Source: Glandiceps talaboti (taxonomy: Eukaryota > Hemichordata > Enteropneusta > Spengelidae). Taken from it: a stretch of DNA of 46,500 bases. Positions 1 to 11,605 of the stretch are shown here, one piece after another; positions within the stretch are counted from its first letter, which is position 1; each line of letters begins with the position of its first letter. The stretch is taken from NCBI RefSeq assembly GCF_964340395.1, contig NC_135558.1:4546001-4592500 (forward strand). Direction: 5' to 3'. The position numbers and the translations under genes are program-made. The notes under the pieces were generated by a model. The model was not told where the DNA came from. It made no database searches and saw only the letters and a list, made by a program, of their open reading frames with translations.

Positions 1-1676
1 TTTTGGAAATCTAAACACTTTAAATTTAATTTTAGAAATCGTTATCCTAATTAGATTTCTTGCATAATATAAAATAAAATAAATGTAGAATAAAAGCTGC
101 ATCATTATATAGAAAAGGTGAAAGGTGAATCTTGTAACTAACTACTTAACTATCTGTCTAGTGTAATGTCAACATAGTAAACTACAGGCCTCTTTATGGC
201 GCTATCTGAAATGTACTCCCTAGAGGTACCCTGGTAGGTAGTTTATTGCTTAAGCAGGAATAATTGCTCTGGCTTGCAAGAATCGTGTAATGCATGAACT
301 TATTTGATAAGACATAAATTATATAAAGCATTACAAATCAAAGATGTTATGTAGTGAAGTTGTTATCATAGAAAGCCATATGTCATATTAAGTAATAAGG
401 GGTAAACCATTTTAATTGGGGGGGGGGGGGCTGGAGAATTTGGTAAGTAATAATATGCAACATTTCTTGATGAAGGGTTATCATGTACTAAGGTCCCTAT
501 ATACAGTCAATTCTAATGGTACCCAGTGTGTGGATAGATTGATTACAGATTTGTTGACTTGTATTGATTTTATAGTGTCTATGTATTTGATGCATTGATA
601 CCCTCTTGTGTATCACATTCTCCCGTCATTACCATGATATACCACTAGAGGGCAGTATTCACATGAGTCGTCATAGACCGCTGGTGTATGCATTTAGAGG
701 ATTGACTGACAGCCAGGTAGTCTGATGAAATAGAAACTTTAGGACTTCATGTTTACTGCAAAGTAATAACAGTATATGGCATGTTACAATGGACTGCTTT
801 TATGATAGTTTAGGATAGAGATGGCCTGATGCATGCCATATTATCTGTAGTAATTATTTACTGACTAAAAAAGTTTTGTTACTATTTCTCATTTATGTTC
901 ATACTTTTGTTCATCTATTTTTTTGTCCTTTATATTACTCTCAACAACAGATGATCAGTGTAAGTGCCTAGAGTCCGCTGTCAACATTACCCCTCCCCCA
1001 TTTCAGGATATTGAATTCATGAGATACAATTGATGTTATGTACAACAAAATCTTTATATTTCATGCAGTACTAATATGATACAGAAATATACTGACAGAG
1101 TTAAATATCTTGGTTTTTTCCTGAAAACAGTATAAAAAGAGTATAAATGAAAAAATGCCAACATTAGTCTGACTGAACCTAGTACTAGTAAATATTTGAA
1201 GTCAATGAACATGTAAGAATTGTTGGTATTTTTCATATATTAATACACAGTCACTCTTGAGAATGAAATAAATAGTAAAAGATTTTGTTAAGGGTTTCCA
1301 GACTCAAATGCATGTTATACAGAATGGGAAAGTTATTTGCCAGTTTTACCTTATTTCTTCCATTCTGTTGCCATGGATTCCAAACCTTAGCAAAAACACT
1401 GGTTAAGTTCATGGTTATGTTGAAATGATCTATAGTAAAGGTAAGTACATTTCCCTTTAACCCCAAACCCTAGACCTATCCTCAGAATCTCAACCTACCT
1501 AAATGGTAACCTTGGCTTGTCAATGTAAGACAGCCACCCTAGATATAATAGCCTCACTCACCTTGCATAGCCCCTGTGATGGTTATAGCACCCTCACACC
1601 ATCTCCAAAGGAATCATGCTGTTTTTACTGTCCCTGTGTGTATAACATCATGATTTATTCTATCATCCCTCTATAG
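1..1676. other. Left-edge region, probably intron or upstream part of the ARM-repeat gene
   Basis: I find no convincing exon here. The first recognised downstream exon (1677) begins with two bases completing a codon, so an earlier coding exon ending in phase 1 must exist, either here unrecognised or left of the window. A run of about 11 G lies near 420-430. A 16-bp stretch at 642-657 matches the CTCF consensus. The candidate 9-bp microexon at 951-959 (cag before, gtaagt after) is too small to support. Confidence 0.5.
642..657 (+). promoter_or_regulatory. CTCF-like motif
   Basis: The bases CCACTAGAGGGCAGTA fit the bilaterian CTCF core (CCASYAGRKGGCRSY) at every constrained position. This is a sequence match only. 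A second match in the same orientation lies at 46394-46409, so the two flank almost the whole window. Chance matches or transposon-borne copies are possible. Confidence 0.35.
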
Positions 1677-4600
1677 ATGCTGTCATTGATGACGATGGTA
1701 AGAAACTTATTATGACAGGCATGAAGAGTCACCTAAGCAATGCTGATCTTCAAACAGCTGGTTGTAATGTCTTGGCTAATCTTGTCATAGCATGTAAGTG
1801 TAAAAACCATATACAGTTATTATTCCTATTTGAGTGAGAACATTTCCACAAAATATGAAACGTAATCCTTTTCAATATGATATCATAATTATAATGCAGC
1901 TATACCAATAAATATTTGGTGTCATTTCTGAGTCATTTCTGAATCGTGTAGAATTGTTTCAATGCTCCTTTCTTTGTCTTTCAGCTGATACAGATGATAT
2001 ATTATACACACAGGAAGTCATTGAAGTTGTTCCATTAGCAATGATAGTAAGTGTTAAAGAATTATGATGTTATTCATCTCCTCCATTTGATCTTTCATAA
2101 TATTCTATAGTATTGCTTATATGTATATATAAACTACTAACTAGCAGCAAGGAGAGGAGTTTTTTAATTCTATACTCTCTGCTTTCAATTGCAATACTAC
2201 GAGTATTGGTACTCAAGGTTTCTGCAGTATATGTAATTATACCAGAAAAAATAATTTTATCCACTGGGATTTCGTAGGCACCACCCAAAAAGGGGGGGGG
2301 GGGGACTATTACAATGGACCCATTCGTGTGTACATCCATCCCATCCATCCAATCTCCATATCTTTGGCATTCTGCATCTGATTTCTTTTCAGCCTGATTT
2401 TTGACATCATTAAATTTGACCAGTTTTGTTTGCAAAGTCTATGTAATTATACTCAACAAATAAAGGGTATTAAGCTGATATGGTTGAACTTATTCACCAG
2501 GAGATTTTTTTAAGTTTCAATATCATGTCAAACTGTGGTTAGAATACAAACTATATTATACCAACAGTTTTCCATCATCAGTCGTCAACAGAAAATATAT
2601 ATATAAAAAGAACAAGAAGTTAGCTTGATTTATTCACATACTTAGAATAGAATAGTCTCAGTTATCCATTAATGTCAAAATCTAATTTTTGCAATGTAAG
2701 GTAATTTTGAAATTTAACTAACTGCTAATTTTTTTTTTAATTGTCTTTGAATAGTCACATGCTGGTTCTAAAGCCTTACAAGCCAGTGCTTCAGCCCTGC
2801 TCATGGCTTTATCTGCTGAAGGTAAGAATCTACCATACTACTCTGATACAAGTCAAAAAATCTGTTCAAAATTCATCATCATGCTAAAAGTGTTGTACCA
2901 CAACTGACTGCATACTGAAATTAGTTAACTAATATGTTATTTCTGTAGAATGCACTTCTGAGACAAAATTTCCACCTTAAAAGTCTGTCCAAACTTTGCC
3001 ATATGAAAGCTTGTTGTTGGTCCTTTTGAAATAATGAAAGCAATTGGGGTTCAGTGTATAAATTTTTTAACACAGTAGTTGGTGGCCATAATGGATTCTA
3101 AAATTGCTAACTTTTGATAATATCTTGAGAGCTTCATTTCAAACCTTTGTATGGGTGACCACAGATTTTTTTTATTGCTTTACACTGAGAATAGATTGGG
3201 GTTTTCAAAGTAACTGATCAAAGTTTAAAGTTTATTTCTGAGGCACACTCATATGTTGAGAGAAGCAATTCATTCAGTTTGCAGTTGTGCGAAAGAGAAA
3301 AAAGAATTGAGTCGGTGGTTTGGTGTGCAGGTAACAGAGATAATGAAAGTCTTCTTTGGAGCAGTGAATACAAGATTTAGTGTTTGGTCATTACATCATG
3401 ATATTGTATGCTTTACACCATTGGATCTGCAGTGCAGGAAAATGAATCAAATGTTTCTCATTAAAAATTAAAAAAATTAGAATTAAATTACTTTGCAAAA
3501 GCATAATTATAATCTTTATTTATACTGGATAGTTCACTAAGTATTAAATGCTTGTCTCCAGTGAGGACCACCCCTTATGGGTTCAGTGTTAGTGTGGGTG
3601 GAACTAGAGTGCCCTGGAAAAAATTATGATATTATATTGCCTGTCTTTGATTTTCAGAATCAGCTGCTGAGTTGATAGGTCAGAGAGGAGGTGTACAGGA
3701 TGTCTTAGCTGCATTACGTTCCTTTCCCAATGATGCAGAGATAGCAGCTAATTGTTGTAGTGCTATCTGGAGTCTGGCTGTCAATGGTAAGTTTACTGTG
3801 TGTGTGTTAGCTGCATTACGTTCCTTTCCCAGTGATGCAGAGATAGCAGCTAACTGTTGTAGTGCTATCTGGAGTCTGGCTGTCAATGGTAAGTTTACTG
3901 TGTGTGTTAGCTGCATTACGTTCCTTTCCCAATGATGCAGAGATAGCAGCTAACTGTTGTAGTGCTATCTGGAGTCTGGCTGTCAATGGTAAGTTTACAA
4001 ATTACTTTGTGTGTTAGCTACATTACGTGCCTTTCCCAATGATGCAGAGATAGTAGCTAACTGTTGTAGTGCTATCTGGAGTCTGGCTGTCAATGGTAAG
4101 TTTACTGTGTTAGCTGCATTATGTTCCTTTCCCAGTGATGCAGAGATAGTAGTGCTGTCTGTCTGTCAATGGTAACTGTGCAAATTTACTTAATACCATA
4201 CCATAGCATACATCATCCAAAAAGTGACATTACTAATCAAGTTTTGTTAAAAATAATCTTTTTATTTGTCATTTATTTTATTGCTAGAAAACAATGCATT
4301 GATAGTAACAGAGGAACAAGGAGCTGTAGACATTTGTGGAGCTTTAAACAAACATGCCAATATACCAGATGTAGTAGAAGGTGCATGTGCTGCTCTCTGG
4401 TCACTCTCAATGGAAGGTGAGTTTACTGAAACGTCTCTCTTATCTAGAAAGAATTACTACTTCCCCTACAAAAGTAGTCTGTTGGTGTAGAGAGATAATT
4501 AGATCATGTGTACAATGATTTAACCCTCAGAATGCCATATACTGTGTGACTATGCCAACCCAAGTAATATTCCCCAATACCGTAGGGACAACCGCACAAG

Positions 4601-6735
4601 CTCAATAAGTGAACATCGTTCATTTAGGACAAAACCCCCTCACATGTTTATATATGATGTAAACCATGAAGTCCCATGTCCGATCATCCCTTAAATTGTA
4701 ACTGTGAAATAATCAAGTCCAGCTTGAAAGGAATCAAGTGTGAAATTGTCCATTTGCTGCTTTTACTGCTAGGTATTATTGATTGATTTATGTTTCTTAT
4801 TACAGATGACAATGTGACATTGATGCAAGAGAATAAAGCTATACCTTTGATGGTGAAAGCAATAGATAATCACATCAAGGTGAGATTTATACAAATTAAA
4901 TTATTATTGTATGGAAACACATGGTTAATCAGATTTGTTTAGGATTGTGGCCATATGTATGAGGAGTTGATATTATTGTGGATTTTTATAAACCAATTTA
5001 ATCATGGCTTCGTACTTGAAAAATCATTCAATATGAAACAACATTGATCAAGTCTGTGTTTGTAACTCAATACATTGCAAAAAGATTTTTTTTAAATGTC
5101 AAAATTTTGATATTGTACATAGAATAACAAAAATTTCACATATATGTTCCACATTGATTTTTTCGAGTAGCAAGCCATGATAAACTTGTTAGAGATTGTT
5201 GTAATGTTCTGATGTAGTTACAATGAAATTCACAGTGCCAAGTGTGGTATCTGATAACATGAGGTCGTAAAATAGATGTCTTGTGTTCAGTCTCAATCTA
5301 AGGTTCAATCCATTGTATTGCAAGATTGTCTATAAAAATAGGTGTTTCTAGTAAGGTCAACTTCACTCAGTCTACATATTGGCGTTGCTTGTTTGAATTG
5401 GACTTTCCAAAGAGAATAACTGTTTATATACAGGGATCTTATCAATTGGAAAAAAGTTTCCAGAATTTCATTGTAACCTCTTACATTCTCCATGTCCAGG
5501 ACAGTCTTTGTGCATGTGTTTGAAACTTTTCACCAGCACAGATTCATCATGATAGAAAAATGCAATAACAAGACATTTCTGTCTTTGTTCTGTACAGCAA
5601 CCAAAAGTGGTGAAGAATGCTTGTATGGCATTAGCTAGTATAATAGAAACAGATGAATTGAGTGCACTTGAACTGGTGAAAGAGAGTGGTCTTGAAGCAG
5701 TCAAGAAGGCATACAAGGAACACCATGATAATCCAGAAGTTGTAGAAAACATCTGTGTTCTTCTGATGGAAATGGCAGAGTATGGTAAGTTGTAGAAAAT
5801 ACTGGTGTTCTTGTAATGGTAGTAGATCATCTGCAACTTATAAGAATACATGTAAGTGTTATAAGCACAACATGACACAACAGATGTTGAATAATGGGTA
5901 GACCTGTCACCAGCTATTCATATGTAAACAGAGATATTTTCACAACTAGAAAATTTTGCAATTATATAGTTTTCAGCTAGTTCTCAAACTGATACATTGT
6001 ATTCATGTACTTGAAGGCATTTTTTTAGTCATTGTGTATTTTTCCAGGTTTAGAGTATTCAACTACATGTATCATGGTATAGTCTAACTCTAGTTATATC
6101 ATATTGTCTGTTTCTGTTTTTCAGATGAGATCGTTCATGATTTGAAGTCACTTAGAATAGAGGAAATATTGAAAGAAGCCCAAGTCATGTATGCTAGTAA
6201 TGATGTAAGTTAGCCTTATCAATTACTAAACTTGTGTGCTATGTAAAGAACTCATGCTTTAGTGAATGCACCAATTTCTAACTGTTTCATGGAAGTTTAA
6301 CAAAGAGACAATTATTTTACTGTAAGAGCTCCTGTGACTGATGTAATTGAACTATTCCATGTCAAATTAAGATTACAATTTTGATCAAAAAACGGTTTTT
6401 TAGCAGAGATACAGAAAAAAGTTGGTCCTAAACAAAGACATGATTTCACCTAATCCTTATTGCTCTACTGTAAATAGTTACTCACAGGTATTACTAGAAT
6501 GTTTTGGTCGTGCGAAAAGAACCGTTATAGTTCTGTGTAAACATTGTACTATTCAAAGACCATGGGATTCACCTTTTGGCATATCTTTGTCTCTCTCTCT
6601 CTCTCTCTCTCTCTCTTCCTGTAGGACATTATGGGACCAGTATTAAGTGCACTGTCCAAGATGAATGCTGGAGTGAAAGCACCAGGTAACAGACCAACAT
6701 CAGCAAGAAACAGATCTAAAGCATCAACAAAATAA
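1677..6735 (+). CDS. Armadillo-repeat protein, 3' part of gene (nine exons)
   Basis: Exons are 1677-1793, 1985-2046, 2755-2821, 3658-3786, 4288-4416, 4806-4879, 5598-5784, 6125-6204 and 6625-6735 (TAA at 6733-6735). All junctions are AG/GT with matching phases, giving about 317 residues. Several exons encode one ARM-type helical repeat each. The two 129-bp exons contain CCSAIWSLAVN and GACAALWSLSME, typical of ARM helix 3, and earlier and later exons contain AGCNVLANLVIA and KNACMALASIIETDE. The C-terminal tail is short and basic, rich in Ser, Arg and Lys, and probably disordered. ARM solenoids are protein-protein interaction scaffolds. I do not recognise the specific orthologue, and an N-terminal domain (for example a kinase) could lie upstream, since the 5' end is missing. 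The exon 3658-3786 donor is embedded in a tandem array, and the final acceptor uses a CT microsatellite as its polypyrimidine tract. Confidence 0.85.
2965..3215 (+). repeat. Dispersed repeat family 1, copy 1
   Basis: Contains gaaagcttgttgttggtcc and ggccataatggattctaaaa (3084-3103), both shared with the copy at 19550-19840. It lies in an ARM-gene intron. Confidence 0.65.
3705..4175 (+). repeat. Tandem array duplicating an ARM exon end plus its splice donor
   Basis: The last 78 bp of exon 3658-3786 together with the donor and intron start are repeated. Exon-like copies lie at 3811-3888, 3911-3988 and 4018-4095, with a degenerate, internally deleted copy at about 4114-4172. Spacings are 102, 100, 107 and 96 bp. 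Each of the three full copies is 78 bp, free of stops in the native frame, preceded by a ttag and followed by a perfect gtaagt. Reading straight through from the true exon is open across the second copy. Confidence 0.9.
5739..5835 (+). repeat. 50-bp duplication across an ARM exon donor
   Basis: Exon sequence starting at 5739 (gttgtagaaaacatctgtg) recurs 50 bp later in the intron from 5789 (gttgtagaaaatactggtg). The donor GTAAG of the exon ending at 5784 overlaps the start of the copied segment, so the intron's first bases are themselves derived from exon sequence. Confidence 0.7.
6587..6616 (+). repeat. CT microsatellite serving as polypyrimidine tract
   Basis: About 15 CT dinucleotides lie directly upstream of the acceptor cctgtag of the last ARM-gene exon (begins 6625), where the polypyrimidine tract belongs. 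Confidence 0.8.
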
Positions 6736-8770
6736 ATATGATAATGTTATCACCAAATCATTTAATATTCAAAACAAACCTTGATAAGACAAAATACTTT
6801 ATTGTACATTGAAAAAGAAAGTGTGAATTTAAAAGTGTGTTGGGCTGGGGGATTAGGTTTTTTTTCAATACAAAACTTGGTTGGACAGGAAGAGAATTTT
6901 TTCAGTTTTTTGGCTTTTCCTAAAACAGAGTATAAATTGACCAAATTTTGATAAATCAGAATGTAGCCTTGTAGAATACTGAATGCAGCAAGGTCTTCAT
7001 GTCTTTTTTACATCACAAAGTACATTTTATCATTTGAAATCTGTCCAAATTTTTTCTAGCAGAGTGAATATTATATGTATTTATGTTAGGCTTTTCCACT
7101 ATGATACCAAAGTCTGTTCTGTACTTCCATAGTTGTCTTCAATGCAGAAATTTACACATGCCTGAATTAATGTAGATTCTGCAGATTTTTGTTGTTGTTT
7201 ATAATTCATTTTGTAAATGCCATAATCTGGTTCCCCACTGTGTCATACCCTAGATTAGGGAAAATGTTGCCACAGATACAAATCACATGGTGGTACATGA
7301 ATTAATCAACAAAATTTGTCTAAAACTATTCCATGAGTTCATAAAAATCATGTTCCTAAAATAGCAGATCTATTTAGACTTTCTGAGAATACCACCGAGT
7401 ATTTTTCATGAAACACAGGAAAATGATAATTGAGAAAAAATATAGCTACACTACTCAACTATTCTAGCCCTCAGTATTTGTCTCAAGGTTGAATCATGCT
7501 CCAAGAGGCCGAATTATACAATATTTATTTATCTGATAATCAGAATTTGGCATATTACATCTTTCAAACTATATAAGTGTATAAGATTCTCCATGACATA
7601 TTCTGCATAGAAAAATGTTGTGTAGTAATACATTGATTTATTTAAATACTTACATTAGAATTTAACTAAACTGTCCAAATACAGATAAAACAATTGTCAT
7701 GTATTTACACTTCCTCTGAGCTTCAAATGATGATTTTCTCATTTAATGCTATTTATTTATATGTATTTTTGTGAAAAAATCAAAGAAATCTAGGAATATA
7801 ACCATGTACAGAATATGTCTTGAAATTATATTAATGATCAGATATGTCAATGTTACATTACAGGAGATTTCATCTCAGCTTGCAAATGTTATTAAATGTT
7901 GTATCAAGATCAGTGAGACTGATCATAAGGTTACATGTTGAGATAGACACCACAAAGATAATAAGCACCCCTTAGTGTTTACTCTGGATTTTGTTATCAT
8001 TAACAAAATACAGATCAGACACTATAAGTGATTCATATGCAAGTTCCCTTCTTCCACTATCAAAAGTGAAAGAAGAGAACTTGTGTATGAATCATAGTGC
8101 TCCATGATGAACATACATAGTTTTATGTGATGTTTGCATGTAAACAATATTGTCATTGCAAAACAAGTAAATAGTCAATGACTAGAGTGTAAACACAGAT
8201 GCCATAAATTATCTCACTGAAAAGTAGATATAATAACAGTGGTGGCATTATTATCACTGTGTTCAATCAGTTGTTTTTTTAATAGTTGACAACATTGTTT
8301 GCATTAGAAAGATCACATACTAGTCTTAAAATCAAAGCAAGTACAACATTTATTTTACATGTGGTATGAATACTATAAACAATCATGACACAACAGGTGA
8401 AATGATGGACTTTAGTGTTATGGGTTGTAATAGTTGCAACAGTTATCACACGATACTTTTCATTTGACAAGTTTCACCTTCTAGAAATAACTTTGAAATG
8501 TAATCATTTATGATCAATTAGTGACAAGTACAAACTTAATTTTGTGTGATTTATGTATATTTGATATGACAGGTAGATGTAGAATGAGACGAAGACAGGA
8601 CAAGTCTAGATAAAGTTGCATTGTGTGTTGTCAAAGAAGGAGCTGCCATGGATTTATATATTTTTCATGAAATCATCATTTCTGTGATCAATTGATTATT
8701 GATTTCTGTAACATATTTTGAAATATCTGAGATCAGAAATGTAATAAATTTAATGTACATAAAACCTAGT

Positions 8771-8772
<2 letters not shown>
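6736..8772 (+). other. Probable long 3' UTR of the ARM-repeat gene
   Basis: No coding potential is seen in this roughly 2-kb AT-rich stretch. It ends at a strong-looking polyadenylation arrangement (8743-8829) and contains a long hairpin at 8020-8099. An earlier AATAAA overlaps the stop codon (6731-6736), so a short isoform is also conceivable. The UTR assignment is inferred from the lack of any other gene between stop and poly(A) signal. Confidence 0.5.
7990..8099. repeat. Two adjacent inverted repeats (hairpins)
   Basis: The arms 8020-8057 and 8066-8099 are near-complementary along about 34 bp and separated by an 8-base loop. Directly 5' is a shorter perfect inverted repeat (ATTTTGTTA, loop TCAT, TAACAAAAT). 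If transcribed as 3'UTR the first forms a long stem. It may be a miniature foldback element, a precursor-like RNA hairpin or a relic. Confidence 0.7.

Positions 8773-8829
<57 letters not shown>
8743..8829 (+). promoter_or_regulatory. Poly(A) signal with GT-microsatellite downstream element
   Basis: AATAAA lies at 8743-8748. About 25 bases downstream begins an uninterrupted run of about 28 TG dinucleotides (8773-8829). This matches the standard metazoan layout of hexamer, cleavage region and GU-rich element, and is the most plausible end for the ARM-gene transcript. Confidence 0.55.
8773..8829. repeat. TG microsatellite
   Basis: About 28 uninterrupted TG units. Confidence 0.98.
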
Positions 8830-9243
8830 TTAGTTTACTTTAATGGATGGATGAACACTACAGTGTGATAGTTTACACAAGTCCAAATAAAAAAAATAGT
8901 GTTTCTGATAACCTTACCAACCCTAGTTTAAGGCCCCAATCCTCAACATTTTTTTTTTTGCATGCAAGCAATTTACGTCTTCATGCCTTAGTCTCATCTA
9001 TTGTGTTGGTTTTTTTTAAATTGTATTCCGAGAGAAACCAGGTCTTTTTAGACTATAACAATACTGTCTGCAGAATATGTTCATCTACTTAACTTATAAT
9101 TGTCTTCATTTTCTTCTTTTACACCTCCTTAAACTATCACGAATGTATAGTGACCGAATTGATTCTTACAAATTGAAAAGTAAAATAAAATGAAAATCCG
9201 ACCTACCTACCCAATATCTTGTAGTCATGTAATCAGAAACAAC

Positions 9244-9247
<4 letters not shown>

Positions 9248-9294
<47 letters not shown>
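9248..9294. repeat. Poly-T tract (about 47 T)
   Basis: Uninterrupted thymine run. It could be the reverse complement of a retroelement poly(A) tail, but no element body or target-site duplication was recognised beside it. Confidence 0.95.
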
Positions 9295-9299
<5 letters not shown>

Positions 9300-9784
9300 T
9301 CCCTATACACTAATATCGTTGCAGATAATTGTTGCTTAAACATGCAGTTGTATATCATTATTGGTATATGTTCAAGCAACAAATATTCTCTATTATTTGA
9401 GACGATTTCCCCAGCCTAAGAAAGACGAAGATAAACATAAGGTCAACTGTAGATGGCAGTATACATCAAAGTCAATTTCTTCACAAAGGTAAAAAACTGG
9501 TCTCAAAACTACTTATTACGTAAGAGTTGAAAAATGTAAGTTTACTTTTGTTGACAGTATTAAAACGTATCCATGGCCGAGGCAAATCATATTTTAGAAG
9601 AAAACATGAACTTTTGAGTAGATCCTAGATTATTTAGGATAAGTGATATAAAGAATTCATAGAAAATATAAATATAGAAGACGGAAAATCCCATAGTGAA
9701 GCTCTTACTTCCATTATACTTTCAAACTTTCTTTCGAATCCTAACGCGTTTACAATACTCTTTCATAGTCTGGTTAATTTTGAA

Positions 9785-10120
9785 TACATACATTGATCAT
9801 ATCCTACACACACACAAACCTACCCACGTAGAGTTGATATTGATCGTAACACCCTAGTAGTAGTGGCAAACCTACCCATGTAGGGCCAATATTGATCATA
9901 ATACCCTAAACACGAACCTACCCACGTAGAGTTAATATTGATCGTAACACCCTAGTGGCAAACCTACCCATGTAGGGTCAATATTGATCATAATACCCTA
10001 AACACGAACCTACCCATGTAGAGTTAATATTGATCGTAACATCCTAGTGGCAAACCTAACCATGTAGGGTCAATATTGACTATAACACTCTACATGCAAA
10101 CATACCCCATGTAGATGCCA
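9785..10120. repeat. 46-bp minisatellite with alternating unit types
   Basis: The start CCTACC or a variant recurs at 9819, 9871, 9917, 9963, 10009, 10055 and 10101. The spacing is 46 bp after a first 52-bp unit that carries extra TAG triplets. Two unit types alternate. Type A has CACGTAGAGTTAATATTGATCG and CCTAGTGGCAAA elements; type B has CATGTAGGGTCAATATTGATCA and CCCTAAACACGAA elements. The effective period is therefore 92 bp. No exon is visible at its edges. Confidence 0.9.
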
Positions 10121-11219
10121 TACTCTGATATCTGAAAAGGAGGCAATCTAATTATATATTTTTTCTTCATGAGAATTCACTCTGATGATATCGACAGTAC
10201 GTACAATCATATGTGAAAGGTATGTACAATGTCACTACAAGTGTCTTCGGTAGAAAGCATGGAATGTTAAGAAACCAACCATGGAAATGTCAAATGTATA
10301 ATGTGCCAAAGATTTAATAGTTCTGTATTATGATAATGATTACATGGAAAGTTATGGAATTCGTAGTTTTGTTTTATTCTGTGAAGGAGTGACAAAATAC
10401 TATTAACTATGCGGACTGTTGCTCTTTTTATGTGAACGTAAAATGTCTTGTTTATGAAATACTTTCTACATGTATTTATTCATTTCTATCTATTTTTGTT
10501 ATATCAGATTTTAAATTCAGATTGTTCATTATATTCCAAGGGTACACGCGTACCTACGTCTTGTTGGTATCTGTTTGGCAAGGTGTCGACTTTTCCTTTC
10601 AAGGCGTGGCTGCAATACGGTGACAAATTGTCAATGTGGTGTTCTAGGTAAATGTACTCTAAGACTTGTATTACTCTCAGAAATTTAGAAAGAGAAGTTC
10701 GATTAATTAATACACACATTTTCACTTTATAGTAATTTTTAGTCAAAGCAAATTCCTGTTTGACAAATACCATTTTAGATTGATTCCAAATATCAATTTA
10801 GTCAAATTACATTTATAAGCGTATCCCTCAAGGGAAAAAAATCCGTGAATTAAGTATTACTATTAATGTAAAATACACATGTCTACAAGAAGTGGACGAA
10901 AAGCTACAACATAACATAAACTAGTAGTTAGGTATTCATTTACAAATAGAGTCACTCGGTATCCAGACTAGTTTTGTTCTATTTGGTCAAAATTCTCCAA
11001 GATCGACGTCTAGTGAAATTTTCAGATGTGTTTTAAAAGCAATATAAGCTTATATTCCCGGTTGGACATCCAAAATTTGGTTAAAAAACGAACAAATTTG
11101 CATGAAAATCTACTTCATTATTTCAGACCAGATTTCGTTCTACACATTACACGTGTACAGCGATAGCGTATTGTAAGGAAATATATATTACACAGTTAGA
11201 AATTGCACTCTTCTGCCAC

Positions 11220-11268
11220 TGTCATGGCAACACTGTAAATGGGCTTTATGCCTGTTGGTTTACCTGAA

Positions 11269-11319
<51 letters not shown>

Positions 11320-11321
11320 AC
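11220..11321 (+). repeat. AATA microsatellite, probable retroelement 3' tail
   Basis: About 13 AATA units follow the phrase gccTGTTGGTTTACCTGAAT. A short unique block ending in a simple tetranucleotide run is the usual 3' end of CR1/L2-type non-LTR elements and their SINEs. The body upstream is too short to assign, so the retroelement origin is inferred. Confidence 0.5.
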
Positions 11322-11605
11322 ACTGTTCAGTACAACAAATTACAAGACTATTTTTGTCGTAAAATTTCCCGAATGCGTATTTATCTTTGGCAGCAGGTAT
11401 AGTCTTTATATTAGTTTGGGATCGTATAGAATTAGAAATGTTCTGGTTACAAAAATTTGGTTAAAATGAACAAATTTGAATGGATTTATAATATTACTCC
11501 CATATTTGTTCGTCTGCTAGTGAAGGTTTAAAATAGAAATTTGAGAAATAAGCCCTCTGGTTGTTCATCACATCTGTTAATCTGCATTTAATTTTCAGAT
11601 TTCCA

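Larger units (their letters stand above)
8830..11598. other. Non-coding interval between ARM gene and glycosyltransferase gene
   Basis: No exon with supported junctions was found. The interval holds a 47-base T tract, a 46-bp minisatellite, and an AATA microsatellite that looks like the tail of a retroelement. The 5' non-coding exon(s) and promoter of the glycosyltransferase gene should lie here, since its coding exon is preceded by an acceptor, but I cannot place them. Confidence 0.6.

Noticed and set aside
951-959. Possible 9-bp microexon (atgatcagt) between cag and gtaagt
   Set aside because: Too short to support, and its phase to exon 1677 cannot be tested without the upstream exon.
9785-10120. 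CRISPR-like array
   Set aside because: Units are contiguous and alternate between two related types with no unique spacers, and the context is an animal genome; it is a minisatellite.
10432-10773. Overlapping 60-90 codon open frames on both strands
   Set aside because: No start context, domain or splice support; expected by chance in AT-rich intergenic DNA.
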